Origin: Austropuccinia psidii
Taxonomy: Eukaryota > Basidiomycota > Pucciniomycetes > Pucciniales > Sphaerophragmiaceae
Length of the DNA stretch: 64,000 bases
Assembly: GCA_023105745.1 (NCBI GenBank)
Contig: JALGQZ010000004.1
Coordinates: 66,146,612-66,210,611 of the forward strand
Reading direction: 5' to 3'
Below the pieces are notes generated by a model that worked only from the letters and a program-made list of their open reading frames with translations, was not told where the DNA came from and searched no databases. The position numbers and the translations under genes were made by a program. This document shows positions 46,082 to 56,671 of this stretch, piece after piece (the stretch's first letter is position 1; every line of letters begins with the position of its first letter).

Positions 46082-46654
46082 TTTTGGGGGCCTGGCCGTG
46101 TTTTTTACCTTTTTTGGACCTTATAAAGTAAGTCTTTTCTCTTTTTATGACTTATTGATAAGTGGTTTATCTTTTTTAGGCGTAATTTCTCTATTTAAAT
46201 ATATATTTTATATATATACTCATATTATAAGAGTATTATTCACGTGGTTAATACCCACTGAATATAACTATTTTTGGCGTGTTTTGTATATAAAAACACA
46301 TAAGCCATCAATAAGTCCTGTATTCTTGACTGAATAAGGACACCTCTGACTGAAAAACCATCAGTTGAGGCGTGGTTAAGTGTATTGTTAACTCAATAAC
46401 ACTTATACAAAGCCACTTGTACAGAAAACACTTGAAAACCACAAGTGTATCTGTGGGGTACTGGCACACAAACAGTGTGACAGGCTACCAAAAGCTGTAA
46501 TTCTGACGTGGAGTTGTTGATTCAATTACACTGTCATTATACAGGGCACATTGTAGTAACATACAAGCCCAGAGGCCAATCTTAGACGTGCAAAACCAGC
46601 ATTTTTAAGAAGTCTTAACTGACATAAGCCCTCCTTTTCCTGCCTTGATTTCAG
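46082..46654 (+). other. B leader: PBS-like segment and predicted intron 1
   Basis: TTTTGGGGGCCTGGCCGTG follows the LTR. A strong donor GTAAGT lies at 46128-46133, just after it, and an acceptor GATTTCAG ends at 46654. Exon 0 would end in A (46127) and exon 1 begins TG, so the splice would create an ATG. A second possible donor, GTAACA near 46557, is also preceded by A and would give a ~98-nt intron with a good branch site (TTAACTGAC). Confidence 0.5.
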
Positions 46655-47558
46655 TGGAAGAACATTACATCCCACTTGAGACCCAGTCACAGGCCAACAC
46701 ACCAGTGACACCCTCAGAACCAGAGGGCAGCAAGGGCAAAGGAAAGAGGCACAGTGAAGGTCTCATCACAGCCAAGAAGTGGACACCAATAGCCACTCAG
46801 AGAAGTAGAAAACCACGAAACTCTGCATCAATACAAGGTAAACCAACCTTAACCACTTGTAGAGGAAAGATTACAATTATTAACCCAGTTGTAACTTCCA
46901 AAGGCAAACTGCCCAAGTCAGCAGACAATAAATTTGTACAAGGCACAGTCAAAGGTAAATACCCTTAGAACATAAAGTTTTTGACTGCTTGCAAACACTG
47001 ATATGTCCCCTGCATACCTCAGAGACCTTGGCTTCCAAAGGAACCAGCCAGAGGATAGAGGAGGATTGTCCAGAACCAGAAGACCTGAAAGAGTACTCCC
47101 TGGACACAGTGGTGGATGGCAAAACAATGAGGGAGATAATATCAACCTTGCCATTCACACTCCAATTCAACAGAAACCTCAAACCAGAGGACTGGAAGGA
47201 TATGGATCAAGTTCTTCAGATCCACCAACTCCTCAAAGATTTATTTCAATGGAGGATGGACAACAAGAGGTTCAACCTAGCAACTCACTGGGCAGAACTG
47301 GGATCAAGTTGCCAGAAGATCTGTCTCAAAGAGATAGATTTCAAAGACCTGATGGTAATCACCAAGGGTTGGAATCCTACCAGGCAGCACAGACTCCTGG
47401 AGGCAAGGGCACAGAGGATAAGGGAGAATCAAGCCACTATCCAAGCTATAGAAGGACAGTTAACCCAGACAGGGCCTACTCAGATTCCTTCAGGTTCACA
47501 AGGAGCAGGCCAAATCAGCTCTCCAGTGGCTTCACATCATTCAGAAACCAGCAGATAA
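46655..47558 (+). CDS. Spliced overlapping gene of B (ORFx), open
   Basis: Predicted exons 46655-46954 and 47023-47558 around a 68-nt phase-1 intron (donor GTAAAT at 46955, branch-like CTGAT at 46998-47002, acceptor CTCAG ending 47022); with the A from exon 0 the product is about 278 residues. Exon 1 encodes a basic, Ser/Lys/Thr-rich segment. Exon 2, in the +1 frame over gag, encodes a helical-looking Trp- and Leu-rich part (KPEDWKDMDQVLQIHQLL, FQWRMDN, THWAEL, KGWNPTRQ) and a Ser/Gly/Gln tail. Element C has a diverged homologue in the same frame relation. No known domain is recognised. An accessory or regulatory product made from spliced RNA is the simplest idea; a fortuitous frame is less likely given its conservation in C. 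Confidence 0.6.
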
Positions 47559-50248
47559 GGGGCCAAGAGTCACCATTCTTCACAATTCCAGGAAGTTTCC
47601 AGGAGAAGACAAGGAAACAAGGGCAAGAACAAAACCTCCTTCAACCAGAGGAGGAAAGAGTCAGACCCCATGATCCAGAAGCTGTTAGATTTGGTAAAAG
47701 AAGTACACAAGAACCAGAAGTAGTTATAAACCACTCTAGAATCAGTAGTCCTAGTAATAGAAACATTACCCCCACTCAGACTGAAAATAACATTGTCACA
47801 TCTGAGAGTAACATCAACAGTGATACACTGTGGTTACAAGTGTCCCAATATGCTGAACAATCTGCAAAGCAATTTGCAGAAATTAAAGCTAGCCAAGAGA
47901 GGATGAGACAAACTCAAGCCTCCTTGGAACAAATAGTTAAGAATCTTCAAGAAGGATATGCTCAACTAAGCAAAGCCTCTGAAGAATCCAACAAAAGACT
48001 GAACCAAGTCTTTGAAGAACAACACCACAGCACAAGGGACAGGGAGTGTCTGGATCAAGACATTAACAAATTGTTCAATGCCTATCATAGCTTGAAGCCC
48101 CAACCACAAGGCCAAGCTATGGAGAATCCATATCAACCAGATGACATCAAACCAGATGCCATGTTGTTGAATAAGGCAAGATCTCCATCACAATACCAGT
48201 ATGGAGATGACATGTCTTATTCAGAGAAGGAAGCTTTGAAACAGCTTCCTGAGGCCTCAAACTGGCCCAAATTCTCTGGATCAGGAGAATATGATCATAT
48301 GGAACTCATAGATTATATTGATGGACTCTTCATTGATGTACCAAGCATACCAGACTACTGGATTACTGCTAGATTAAATACTGCATTTAAAGGTCATGCA
48401 AGTATATGGTACACAGAAATGAAAGAAATCCATGGCAGAAGAAACTGGCCATGGTGGAAGAGTCAAATCATCCAAGAGTACAGTAATGGAACTTGGATAT
48501 GGCAAAAGACCATGTCATTTGAGAATGACAAATACTCTGTGGACAAAGATCCATATGAGTGGTGTCTTAGACAGTCTAAAAGACTCAAAGCCATTGATCC
48601 TCAGATGAACATCCAAATGAGGAATCACAAACTCCTGACCCAGCTGCCAGGAGAACTAGAGCATGCAGTAAAATGCAGATGCAACCAAAATTGCACTCTA
48701 GATGACATAGCCAACACCTTACAAAACATAAGGAAGAGGACAAATATAGGGAAATTCACCCCATATAAGAGCAGTAGTTTCAAAGAGAAACAACCTTTCA
48801 GGGTAGAGTTTAAAGACAAACCCAAAGAAAGAGTGGCAGAAGTGGCAAAGAAGAGAAATTCTTGTCACAATTGTGGTTCAACAGACCACTATGCCAACAA
48901 CTGTCGAAAGGCAAAGAAAAAAGTCTATGCTATAGAAAAAGTCCCTGAAGAAGAACCTCCAACAGAGGATTCTGAATCAGACTCTATGGGAGATGCCATC
49001 AGAGAACCATCTGATGATGATCAAGACCCAAGAGAGGAATTTCTAGTGGAATACCAAGAGGAAACCCCATTGGAAATCCAGGATATACAGTTGGAAGCAG
49101 GCATGCCACAGGACACTGCCAACAAGAACTTGTGCAAACACACACAAGATGCACAAACATTCCTGGTTACACCAACCAAAGGAATGGCATATATACATGG
49201 AACAGCCACAAAAATGACTGTATGTATTGACAATGCTCAGCACCCACTGATCATTGACAGTGGAGCACATTGCTCCATAGTGGCCAGAAATTATCTGGAT
49301 AACCACTTTCCACACTGGGAAAAACAGCTCTTGCCCACTAAGGCAAAGAACTTCAAAAGTGCATCAGGGAAGATGACTTCCATTGGGACAATTATCAAAG
49401 AGATAATTATACCCCACAGGAAGGGTAATATCAGACTCAACCCAGAGTTTGTAGTGCTTGAAGATGCCCACATCCAAGGGTTTTTACTGGGAACAGATTA
49501 CCAGAGGATGTATGGCATAGATATTTACAACAGTAAAAACAGGCACATTACCATTGGTACCAACAAGGAAAAGAAATTTTCACTTGATATATACCACATA
49601 TCTTCACAGGATCCACTAGAAGAACTCTTGAAGGAATTCAAGGAGGGACAGTTTAGCACTACCCTCACCAGTAAACAAAAACTAAGTTTACTGAAGATGC
49701 TGAGGAAGAAAAGACCAACATTTGCCATTGGTGAAGAACCACTAGGCAAGATTAAAGGCCATGATATAGAACTATATCTGGATGTGGAAAGACCTTATCC
49801 ACCCATGCTGAGGAGACCTCCTTATCCAGCAAGTCTGGAAACCAGGAAAGAAATTGAAAAACACATCAATGAACTCCTGGACATGGATGTCATCAGGAAG
49901 ATTGGACATAATGAAATAGTGGAAATCACCACTCCTGTCCTGATCACCTGGTATGATGGCAAGTCTAGATTGTGTGGAGACTTCAGAGCCCTGAATAACT
50001 ACACAAAAGCAGACAGGTACCCTATACCAAGGATACCTCATGCCTTGGATAAGCTGGCCAAAGCCAAATACATAACCAAGATGGATTGTATGAAAGGCTT
50101 GTACCAAAATGGAGTTAAACCAAACTCCATGAAGTTGCTCAGAATAATATGCCATATGGGCATATATGAGTACACCAGGATGCCATTTGGCATCAAGAAT
50201 GCACCAGCCCACTTCCAAAGGATGATGGACACCATATTCCAAGAATAA
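47003..50248 (+). pseudogene. B gag, protease and first half of reverse transcriptase
   Basis: 1081 codons. The N-terminal ~250 residues are polar and disordered and overlap the spliced gene; a coiled-coil-like stretch follows (SQYAEQSAKQFAEIKA). The capsid-like core has WPKFSGSGEYDHMEL and NWPWWKSQII. Zinc knuckle CHNCGSTDHYANNC (from residue 621) is intact, as is the protease Asp752-Ser-Gly (IIDSGAHCSIV, LGTDYQRMYGIDI). The reverse transcriptase begins at YPPMLRRPPYPAS and has FGIKNAPAHFQ. It ends at TAA (50246-50248) where C has a Glu codon, just before the YIDD site. The gag ATG lies in the intron of the overlapping gene. Confidence 0.93.
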
Positions 50249-50251
50249 ATA

Positions 50252-51622
50252 ATGGAAGGCTGGATGGTAGTATATATTGATGATATCATTATATACTCAG
50301 AGACATGGGAAGACCATGTACAATACATAGACAGAGTGCTAAGTAAATTTACACCCATCAATCTGAAAATTTCACTTAAAAAGTGTAATTTTGGCCAACA
50401 AGAGCTACTAGCTCTAGGACACAAAGTCTCAGGCCTTAGTCTGGCAATTGACCAGAGCAAAGTAGCAGCAGTACTGCAAAAGCCAGTACCAAAGAAAATC
50501 AAAGAGATGCAATCTTTCCTTCGATTTGCTAGCTACTATAGAAACCACATCAAAAGCTTTGCCCACATAACTAGTAGTTTATACAAGTTATGCTCAAAGG
50601 ATGTAGTTTTTAAAATAACCAAGGAAAGGAGGGATGCATATGAGAGGATCAAATATGAACTCACAAATGCACCTGTGCTCATCTTGCCTGACTTTGAACT
50701 ACCATTCAAGTTATATATAGATGCAGCATGCAGCCAAGGCATGGGAGCAGCCCTTCACCAAAGACAAATTGTGGATGGTGAACCAAGAGAAGGTGTAATA
50801 TGTTACATCTCCAGGCAGCTGAAAGATTCAGAAGCCAGGTATGGGGCCACCCAGACAGAATGTCTATGTCTAGTCTGGGCTCTAGAGAAACTCCATTATT
50901 ATTTGGAGGGTGCAGTCTTTGAAGTCTACACAGACTGCACAGCCTTGAAGTCTTTACTCAACATGAAGACTACTAATAGACACATGCTGAGATGGCAAAT
51001 AGCCATCCAGGAGTATAGAGGGAACATTACCATCATATACAAGGAAGGTAAAAGCCATACCAATGCAGATGGCCTTAGCAGATGGCCACTGGACAATGTC
51101 AAAAGCAATCCAGCTTATGACCCTGAAGTTGCTGCAAAAATTCCTATCCATTTTATGGAAATACATAGGAAGAAGAACTTCAGATTCTCTGAATGGGCAC
51201 CAAGGAGTGGTACCCTTGACAGTGGAAACACTGATTCAGAAGGGACAGAAACCCCCATACTGGGAATAAGTTCCTCAGAACTGCATAATGAATTTTTCAA
51301 TGCAGTACTGAAATCTTATGCTAAACACAAACAGTGTAGCATACTACTCCAACTCCTTCAACAAAAATACAGGAGCCCAGAACTGGAAACCCAGCTGGAG
51401 GAACCCTGGTTGAGGGCCTATAAGGACAATGAATTCTTCCTTATAGATGGCCTGATTTATCACAGAGAAAAGCACACCAGTGCACTCACAGTGGTAGACA
51501 GAGACCACATCTCTTTAATCCTGCAGGAATGCCATGACTGCCCCTATATGGGACACATGAGTGAGGACAGGACTAAAGAGAGGGTAGCAAGCACAGCTTG
51601 GTGGCCCAAGTGGGAGCAATAG
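50252..51622 (+). pseudogene. B reverse transcriptase second half, RNase H, integrase start
   Basis: 456 codons in the same frame. YIDD at 50273-50284; thumb; RNase H with LYIDAACSQGMGAALHQ, QTECLCLVW and TDCTALKSLL, then NADGLSRW; a spacer; and the integrase zinc-binding His pair (ECHDCPYMGHM). It ends at TAG (51620-51622) just before the paired cysteines. Confidence 0.92.
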
Positions 51623-52591
51623 TTGAGTGAATACATCAACACTTGTGAAAGATGCCAAAAGGCAAATAGAAAACATGGGAAGAAATATGGGTTGCTTCAA
51701 CATATAGAAGAACCCAAACACCCATGGGAAACCATCAACATGGACTGGATCACAGGACTTGTCCCAGGAGGCAAAGAAAACTACAATGCCTGCTTAATCA
51801 TAGTTGATAGGTTCAGCAAGAGCATGAGATGTCTACCATGCCATAAAGAGGACACTGCCATGGACACTGCTCTGTTATTTTGGAATAACATCATATCCAC
51901 CTGTGGAGTCCCTAAGATCATAATCAGTGACAGGGACCCAAAATTCACATCTGAATTTTGGACCAATTTATATGACATGCTTGGCACCAAGCTTGCTTTT
52001 TCCACAGCTTACCATCCACAAACAGATGGCCTAGCTGAGAGGATGATCCAAACAATGGAGGACATCCTCAGGAGGTTCTGTGCCTATGGCATGGAATACA
52101 AGGACCATGAAGGATACATCCATGATTGGGTCACCCTCTTACCAGCAGGCCAGCTGGCTTATAATACAAGCCAGCACTCTACCACAGGAAAAACACCTGC
52201 ACTGGTAGAGAAAGGGTGGAATCCTCTGTTACCTGTGGATCACTTGAAGAAAAATCTTCTGACCATCCACCCCACAGCCAAAGACTTCCATGATATGTGG
52301 AAGAAACCCTGTGATACTTCTGCCAAATGCATAGCTGAGGCCAAAGAGTATAACAAGCAAAGGTGGGACAAATCACATATGGAACCTGACTTCAAGGAAG
52401 GGGACCAGGTGTTAGTGTCTACACTGAACTTTAACAATCTCAAAGGACCCAATAAAATGAGAGACTCATTTGTAGGGCCCTTCACTATCATTAAGTTGAT
52501 AGGGAAGAATGCAGTAGAGGTCAAGCTCACTGAGGAGTTTTCTAGGAAACACCCAGTCTTTCCAGTGAGCCTGGTCAAACCATACTTCTAA
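51623..52591 (+). pseudogene. B integrase catalytic core and GPF module
   Basis: 322 codons: CERCQKANR completes the zinc site; catalytic [18 protein letters not shown] and [11 protein letters not shown] module ([15 protein letters not shown]) and [13 protein letters not shown] before TAA at 52589-52591. All three catalytic residues are present. Confidence 0.92.
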
Positions 52592-52645
52592 ACAGAGGAG
52601 GATAAATTCCCCTCCAGGAAGAAAAACATCACTCCACCAGAAATA

Positions 52646-52858
52646 GTGGAAGTAAAAGACTCTCCTGAACCTGTGAGTAAAATCATCAGGGCCAGAAAGA
52701 TCAGACTTAATGGGAAGGATCAGAGACAATATCTAGTCAGATTCAAGAACCAGACAGCTGACAAAGACAAATGGTTGGCAGAGGATGCCATACCAGATGG
52801 GAACCTTCATCTCAGGAGATTCAGAGCCTCTAGGAGGACTGAACAGTCTCATCAATGA
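52646..52858 (+). pseudogene. B chromodomain-like C-terminus
   Basis: Same frame after the TAA at 52589. IRARKIRLNGKDQRQYLVRF followed by NQTADKDKWLAEDAI has the spacing of a chromodomain, without the WEP motif seen in family A. Then a basic tail and TGA, and the purine tract AGAGGGAGGG (52871-52880) at the LTR edge. Confidence 0.75.
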
Positions 52859-52882
52859 TGAGCCTTTTTTAGAGGGAGGGTA

Positions 52883-55800
52883 TGTCAGCCTGTGACTCAA
52901 AACCAGAGCACAAGCATGACAGCCAAAATACCATAAACCAATGCTATAGCCAAGATACCACCAAAACATGGAGCTGAGCCAAATTAGCTCAAAAGGTATC
53001 AAAAGAAAGAGGAAACTCACCTCTTTCTGAAAATATAAGTCCCATCACCATAGGACAAGAAATAACAAAGTTATTGCTGAGCATAAACCTTAATTTTCAC
53101 CTCTCATCTAAAATCTAGAAGGAGAGGCTTAACCCCATCAAATGGGTATTCAAAATGAAGCTCTAAGCCAGGGATATCTAATGGTGCTAGCCAAACTGAG
53201 CTAGCACCAGTATTACTTGAGTTATGGTCAAATTCAGACCAAATAGGGGTGAACAAAACATTCACCTCTCATCTAACTTTTACAGTTTTAGTGTGAGATA
53301 CTTAAAGTGGGGTCTTTTTGGAAAGAGCACAGTCAGGGCTATCTGATGGTGCCATCCATTTCCTCATAGCTCAGCTACAACAGAAGTTATTGGCCAAACA
53401 AGCATAATACAGCTTTTGCCCAGACCACGCCAATGTACAAAAATACTTGTACATAGGATAACTTTGTCATATTTAATGAAAGCCATGTCAAGTTGGGTAC
53501 CATTGTGTAGAGCTCATACAGAGCTATTCAATGAACCAATTTTGAGCTTGATATCTCAAAAACTGACAGAGTTATGACCATTTTAAGGTCAAAATCTGTG
53601 AGCCTTGAGGTATATTTTACATACCCAAATAGGCCACAATTATCTTAAAAAGAAATTTTGAATTATGCAAAACTCATAAGTCATGCATATATCCAAAATT
53701 CATCATTTTCAATTTCAGAAAAGATGAATAACTTTTTATTGAGTAAGTAAATCCATGGATTTAAGACCAGATTTGGATTCTACACAAAAATTCACCTAGG
53801 GTAGCTCCATAGAGTGAATAAGCTCAATTTAAGTATTTAAGGTGGTAAAATGGAAAATACTTCAATACCACATCATTAATACCACATAAAAGATCCGTGA
53901 AAATCTTTGTTTTTCTTGATTTTTAGCCAAAATAATGGGAAAGTGAGAAATCCCATGTTACATATACACTAATAATAGTGTTATGCATGTTTTGAGCACT
54001 TAATATTATGGTATTCTTACATAGACTTTTGGTACACCCATAGTGGATATCTCACTTTAAGCTTAAATTACTATTTTGACGTAGAAAATAAGCAAGGGGG
54101 ACAAAAGACATCAAAGAGAGCCAGGGTACCCAACTTCTGAGGCCTCAGAGGCATGGATAGCTCCAGAGCATGGATCCATGGCTCATCTTGGCCCAATTGG
54201 TAAACTAAAACTCTTTGGGAACTTGGTTACCAAGTTACACCTACTGTAATCATAAGAAAAATAGCAAATAACCTGCTATTTTGACGTGCCAAGGAGGTAA
54301 TAAGCTACTTAGGCTCCTGTAACCACGTCAATTCTTGATGACTTTCCATGACTAGACCCTAAAAGAGTAATTAAACCCTTTTGGGATCCATATTCATAGC
54401 AACCCGCAAAATACTGCTATTTGCAATTCTACGTAGAAATGAGGTAAAAACCTCAAAAATTCATTAAAAATACAATTCTTAATGAATCTTCCTGAAACCT
54501 TCAGGACCAATGAAGAACTGTATTATCTATGGTAAAATCAAAAAGAATTATGGTTTTACTAGTAAAATTAAAAGTTTTACTTACAGTCCATTTTTGACCA
54601 TTCTACGTGAAACACTGAATCTTCAAAAATTCACAGTAATTACAACCTGTGATGAAATTGCCAATAACATTGATAACTTTGAGAAATCAATGATTATTTT
54701 AGAATAAAAGAAGATTTACAGATGTTACTCCTTTTATTCTTAACCATATTGGGGTTGGTAGTCACGTAAAAGCATCAATTAAGTAATTATGATAATCTTA
54801 CGTGACAACAGATGATGCAATCATTAATCCAAAAGGGTTTATTGTTTTCTCACTCACTGGTTTTTCAGTTTGCTCCATGGCACGCCTCTGTGAGCTGTTG
54901 TTGACTTAAAAGAAGCCTATTCTTGCTGTTTTTTCCGTATCATCATCTTATCAATTTATTAAATCATTATTACCAACAAGTAAGTATTACTTAAAGCTAT
55001 TCTTAAGTGTTTTAAATCTTTCCAAATCATCCAGAAAGACTTGAAATCCTAGAATCCAACTATATATTGTTGTAATACTGTTATAAATCCTTTTGATCCC
55101 TTAAATCCACAATTCCACATCAAATTTCTCTACTCTTATCTATCAATAAGTTCTTTGGAGTATTAGTGAGTCATTTATTCTTAATTCTTAAAGTTTTTCT
55201 CTAGTAATAGTTTTCTTCAAAGAATTATCTTTATAATTATTCTTGCAAAAGATAATTATATATTAAAATAATTTTATTATTTTAATAAAGAAGTTTTTAT
55301 TATTAAATTCTTCTTGTAATTGATTCTAGTAGACAATTACTTGCTCACTGTTAAAATTACTAGTAGTGCTTAACACGTGAAAGAAATAATTTTTTAATTA
55401 TTTAATTGTGGTTATAATAATACTTTATTATTATATTTCATAAGAACAGACATAGTACTGTTGATTAATAGTAATATTATCATCAGTTTCATAGTCACAT
55501 CTTACAAAATCCCACCTGCTGTCATATACAGCCTTACCATGGGATAATATCCCATAACCATGAATATGAGGTGTCAAATAGACAAAGAAGCATGTTTTTA
55601 CTTCAATACCTCATATGTCAGTCAATACTGGGGTCCCATACAGTTTCTGTACAGCATTCTATGCGTCATACACGTCAGAATCAGGCTGTGAGGTCCCCAG
55701 ATGAAAATTTTCACCCTGTATTGGTGAAAACCGCCCAGATGTGGTTTCAAAGCCACATCTGAGCCCAATAAGAGGTATACAGGTTGTTTGCAAACCACAA

Positions 55801-56213
55801 GCCTGTCCTGGAGAGTGAAAAATCTTCACTTCCTCTACGTGGAAAGGTCTAGTAGCCTTTCCACCTCAATTTCAGGATAAAAGGAGGGCTTTTCACAGTC
55901 AAAAGCCTTTCCTCATCCTGCTCTTGAATAACCTACGTAGTAAACTGTCAAAAACAGTCTTACTCTTGGTTAATAATCAGGTATAATTATAGGTTTTAAT
56001 TATTGTAGTCTTTTATCATTTTAACCCAACAGATAAAGCTGCACCCAGGGCTTTCAACAGCGCTCACCACCACTATAACCACTATAGTAAAGCCCTTTAA
56101 ATTTATTCTTAATCATCTCAAAACCTTCTTAAAAAGCATTTTTACCGTGTCACAAACATAGTTTGAGTTGTAAATAGCCTACACTACCACTCTTTCATAG
56201 TTTCATCCTGACA
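52883..56213 (+). repeat. 3' LTR of B, split by E1
   Basis: 52883-53596 and 55512-56213 (about 1416 bp without the insertion), ends TGTCAG and TGACA. Lacks the 16-bp segment of the 5' LTR. Confidence 0.93.
53597..55506 (+). repeat. E1: solo E-type LTR
   Basis: 1910 bp, TGTGAGCCTTGAGG to ACATCTTACA, perfect AAATC duplication at 53592-53596 and 55507-55511. No coding interior, so it is the product of LTR-LTR recombination. The 65-codon ORF at 54510 is also in E2 but is LTR sequence. Confidence 0.94.
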
Positions 56214-56218
56214 TCCCT

Positions 56219-56671
56219 GAGGGGTCTACAATCTTGTCGAAACATCCCCTTGGCCACCTTGTGAGCACCTGGCATCAAATTTCTCTTTTCAGGTCCTTGG
56301 CCAAATTTCAAAATCAGTTATCAACCTCCGTGATGAAGATTGGAACCTCCTCAAGATTCAACTCATTTTTATTTTCTCTTTCCTCTTTCTTTTATTTTCA
56401 TTTTCATTCTTTATTTTAAATTTTCTTTTATCATGTCAATTATCACGTCAAAAATTTTCATTCATTTTCAAATTCAATTCAAATCATGAAGCCAATGTCA
56501 AAAGAAGATCAAGCAAGTCCTGCGTCAAATGTCAAATTTTTAATATCAGTTTTCAAATTTTTTATCTTAATCAGTCCTCTTGAATCACTCTCTCAAAATC
56601 TTTCCAATAGCCTCAACAGGCTTCACCTTGTATTGGTGCTCAGGAGCTCACCATTTCAAGGTGGGGGGTAC
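56219..56671 (+). other. Rest of A2 3' untranslated region and polypurine tract
   Basis: Continues exactly where 44649 stopped (GTGCACTTCCCT then GAGGGGTCTAC, as in A1 around 9175-9195 on the other strand). Ends AAGGTGGGGGGTAC before the 3' LTR. Confidence 0.85.

Larger units (their letters stand above)
44650..56213 (+). mobile_element. B: complete Ty3/gypsy element with spliced extra gene
   Basis: LTRs 44650-46081 and 52883-56213 (the latter split by solo LTR E1), perfect TCCCT duplication at 44645-44649 and 56214-56218. One frame runs from the gag ATG (47003) to 52858 with only three nonsense codons (50246, 51620, 52589). An extra gene in the +1 frame over the gag start is fully open once spliced. 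It interrupts the 3' untranslated region of A2. Confidence 0.95.

Noticed and set aside
46645..46968. 107-codon ORF as an independent unspliced gene upstream of gag
   Set aside because: It begins at a non-ATG codon inside the putative acceptor and ends just past a good donor; it is better read as exon 1 of the spliced gene.
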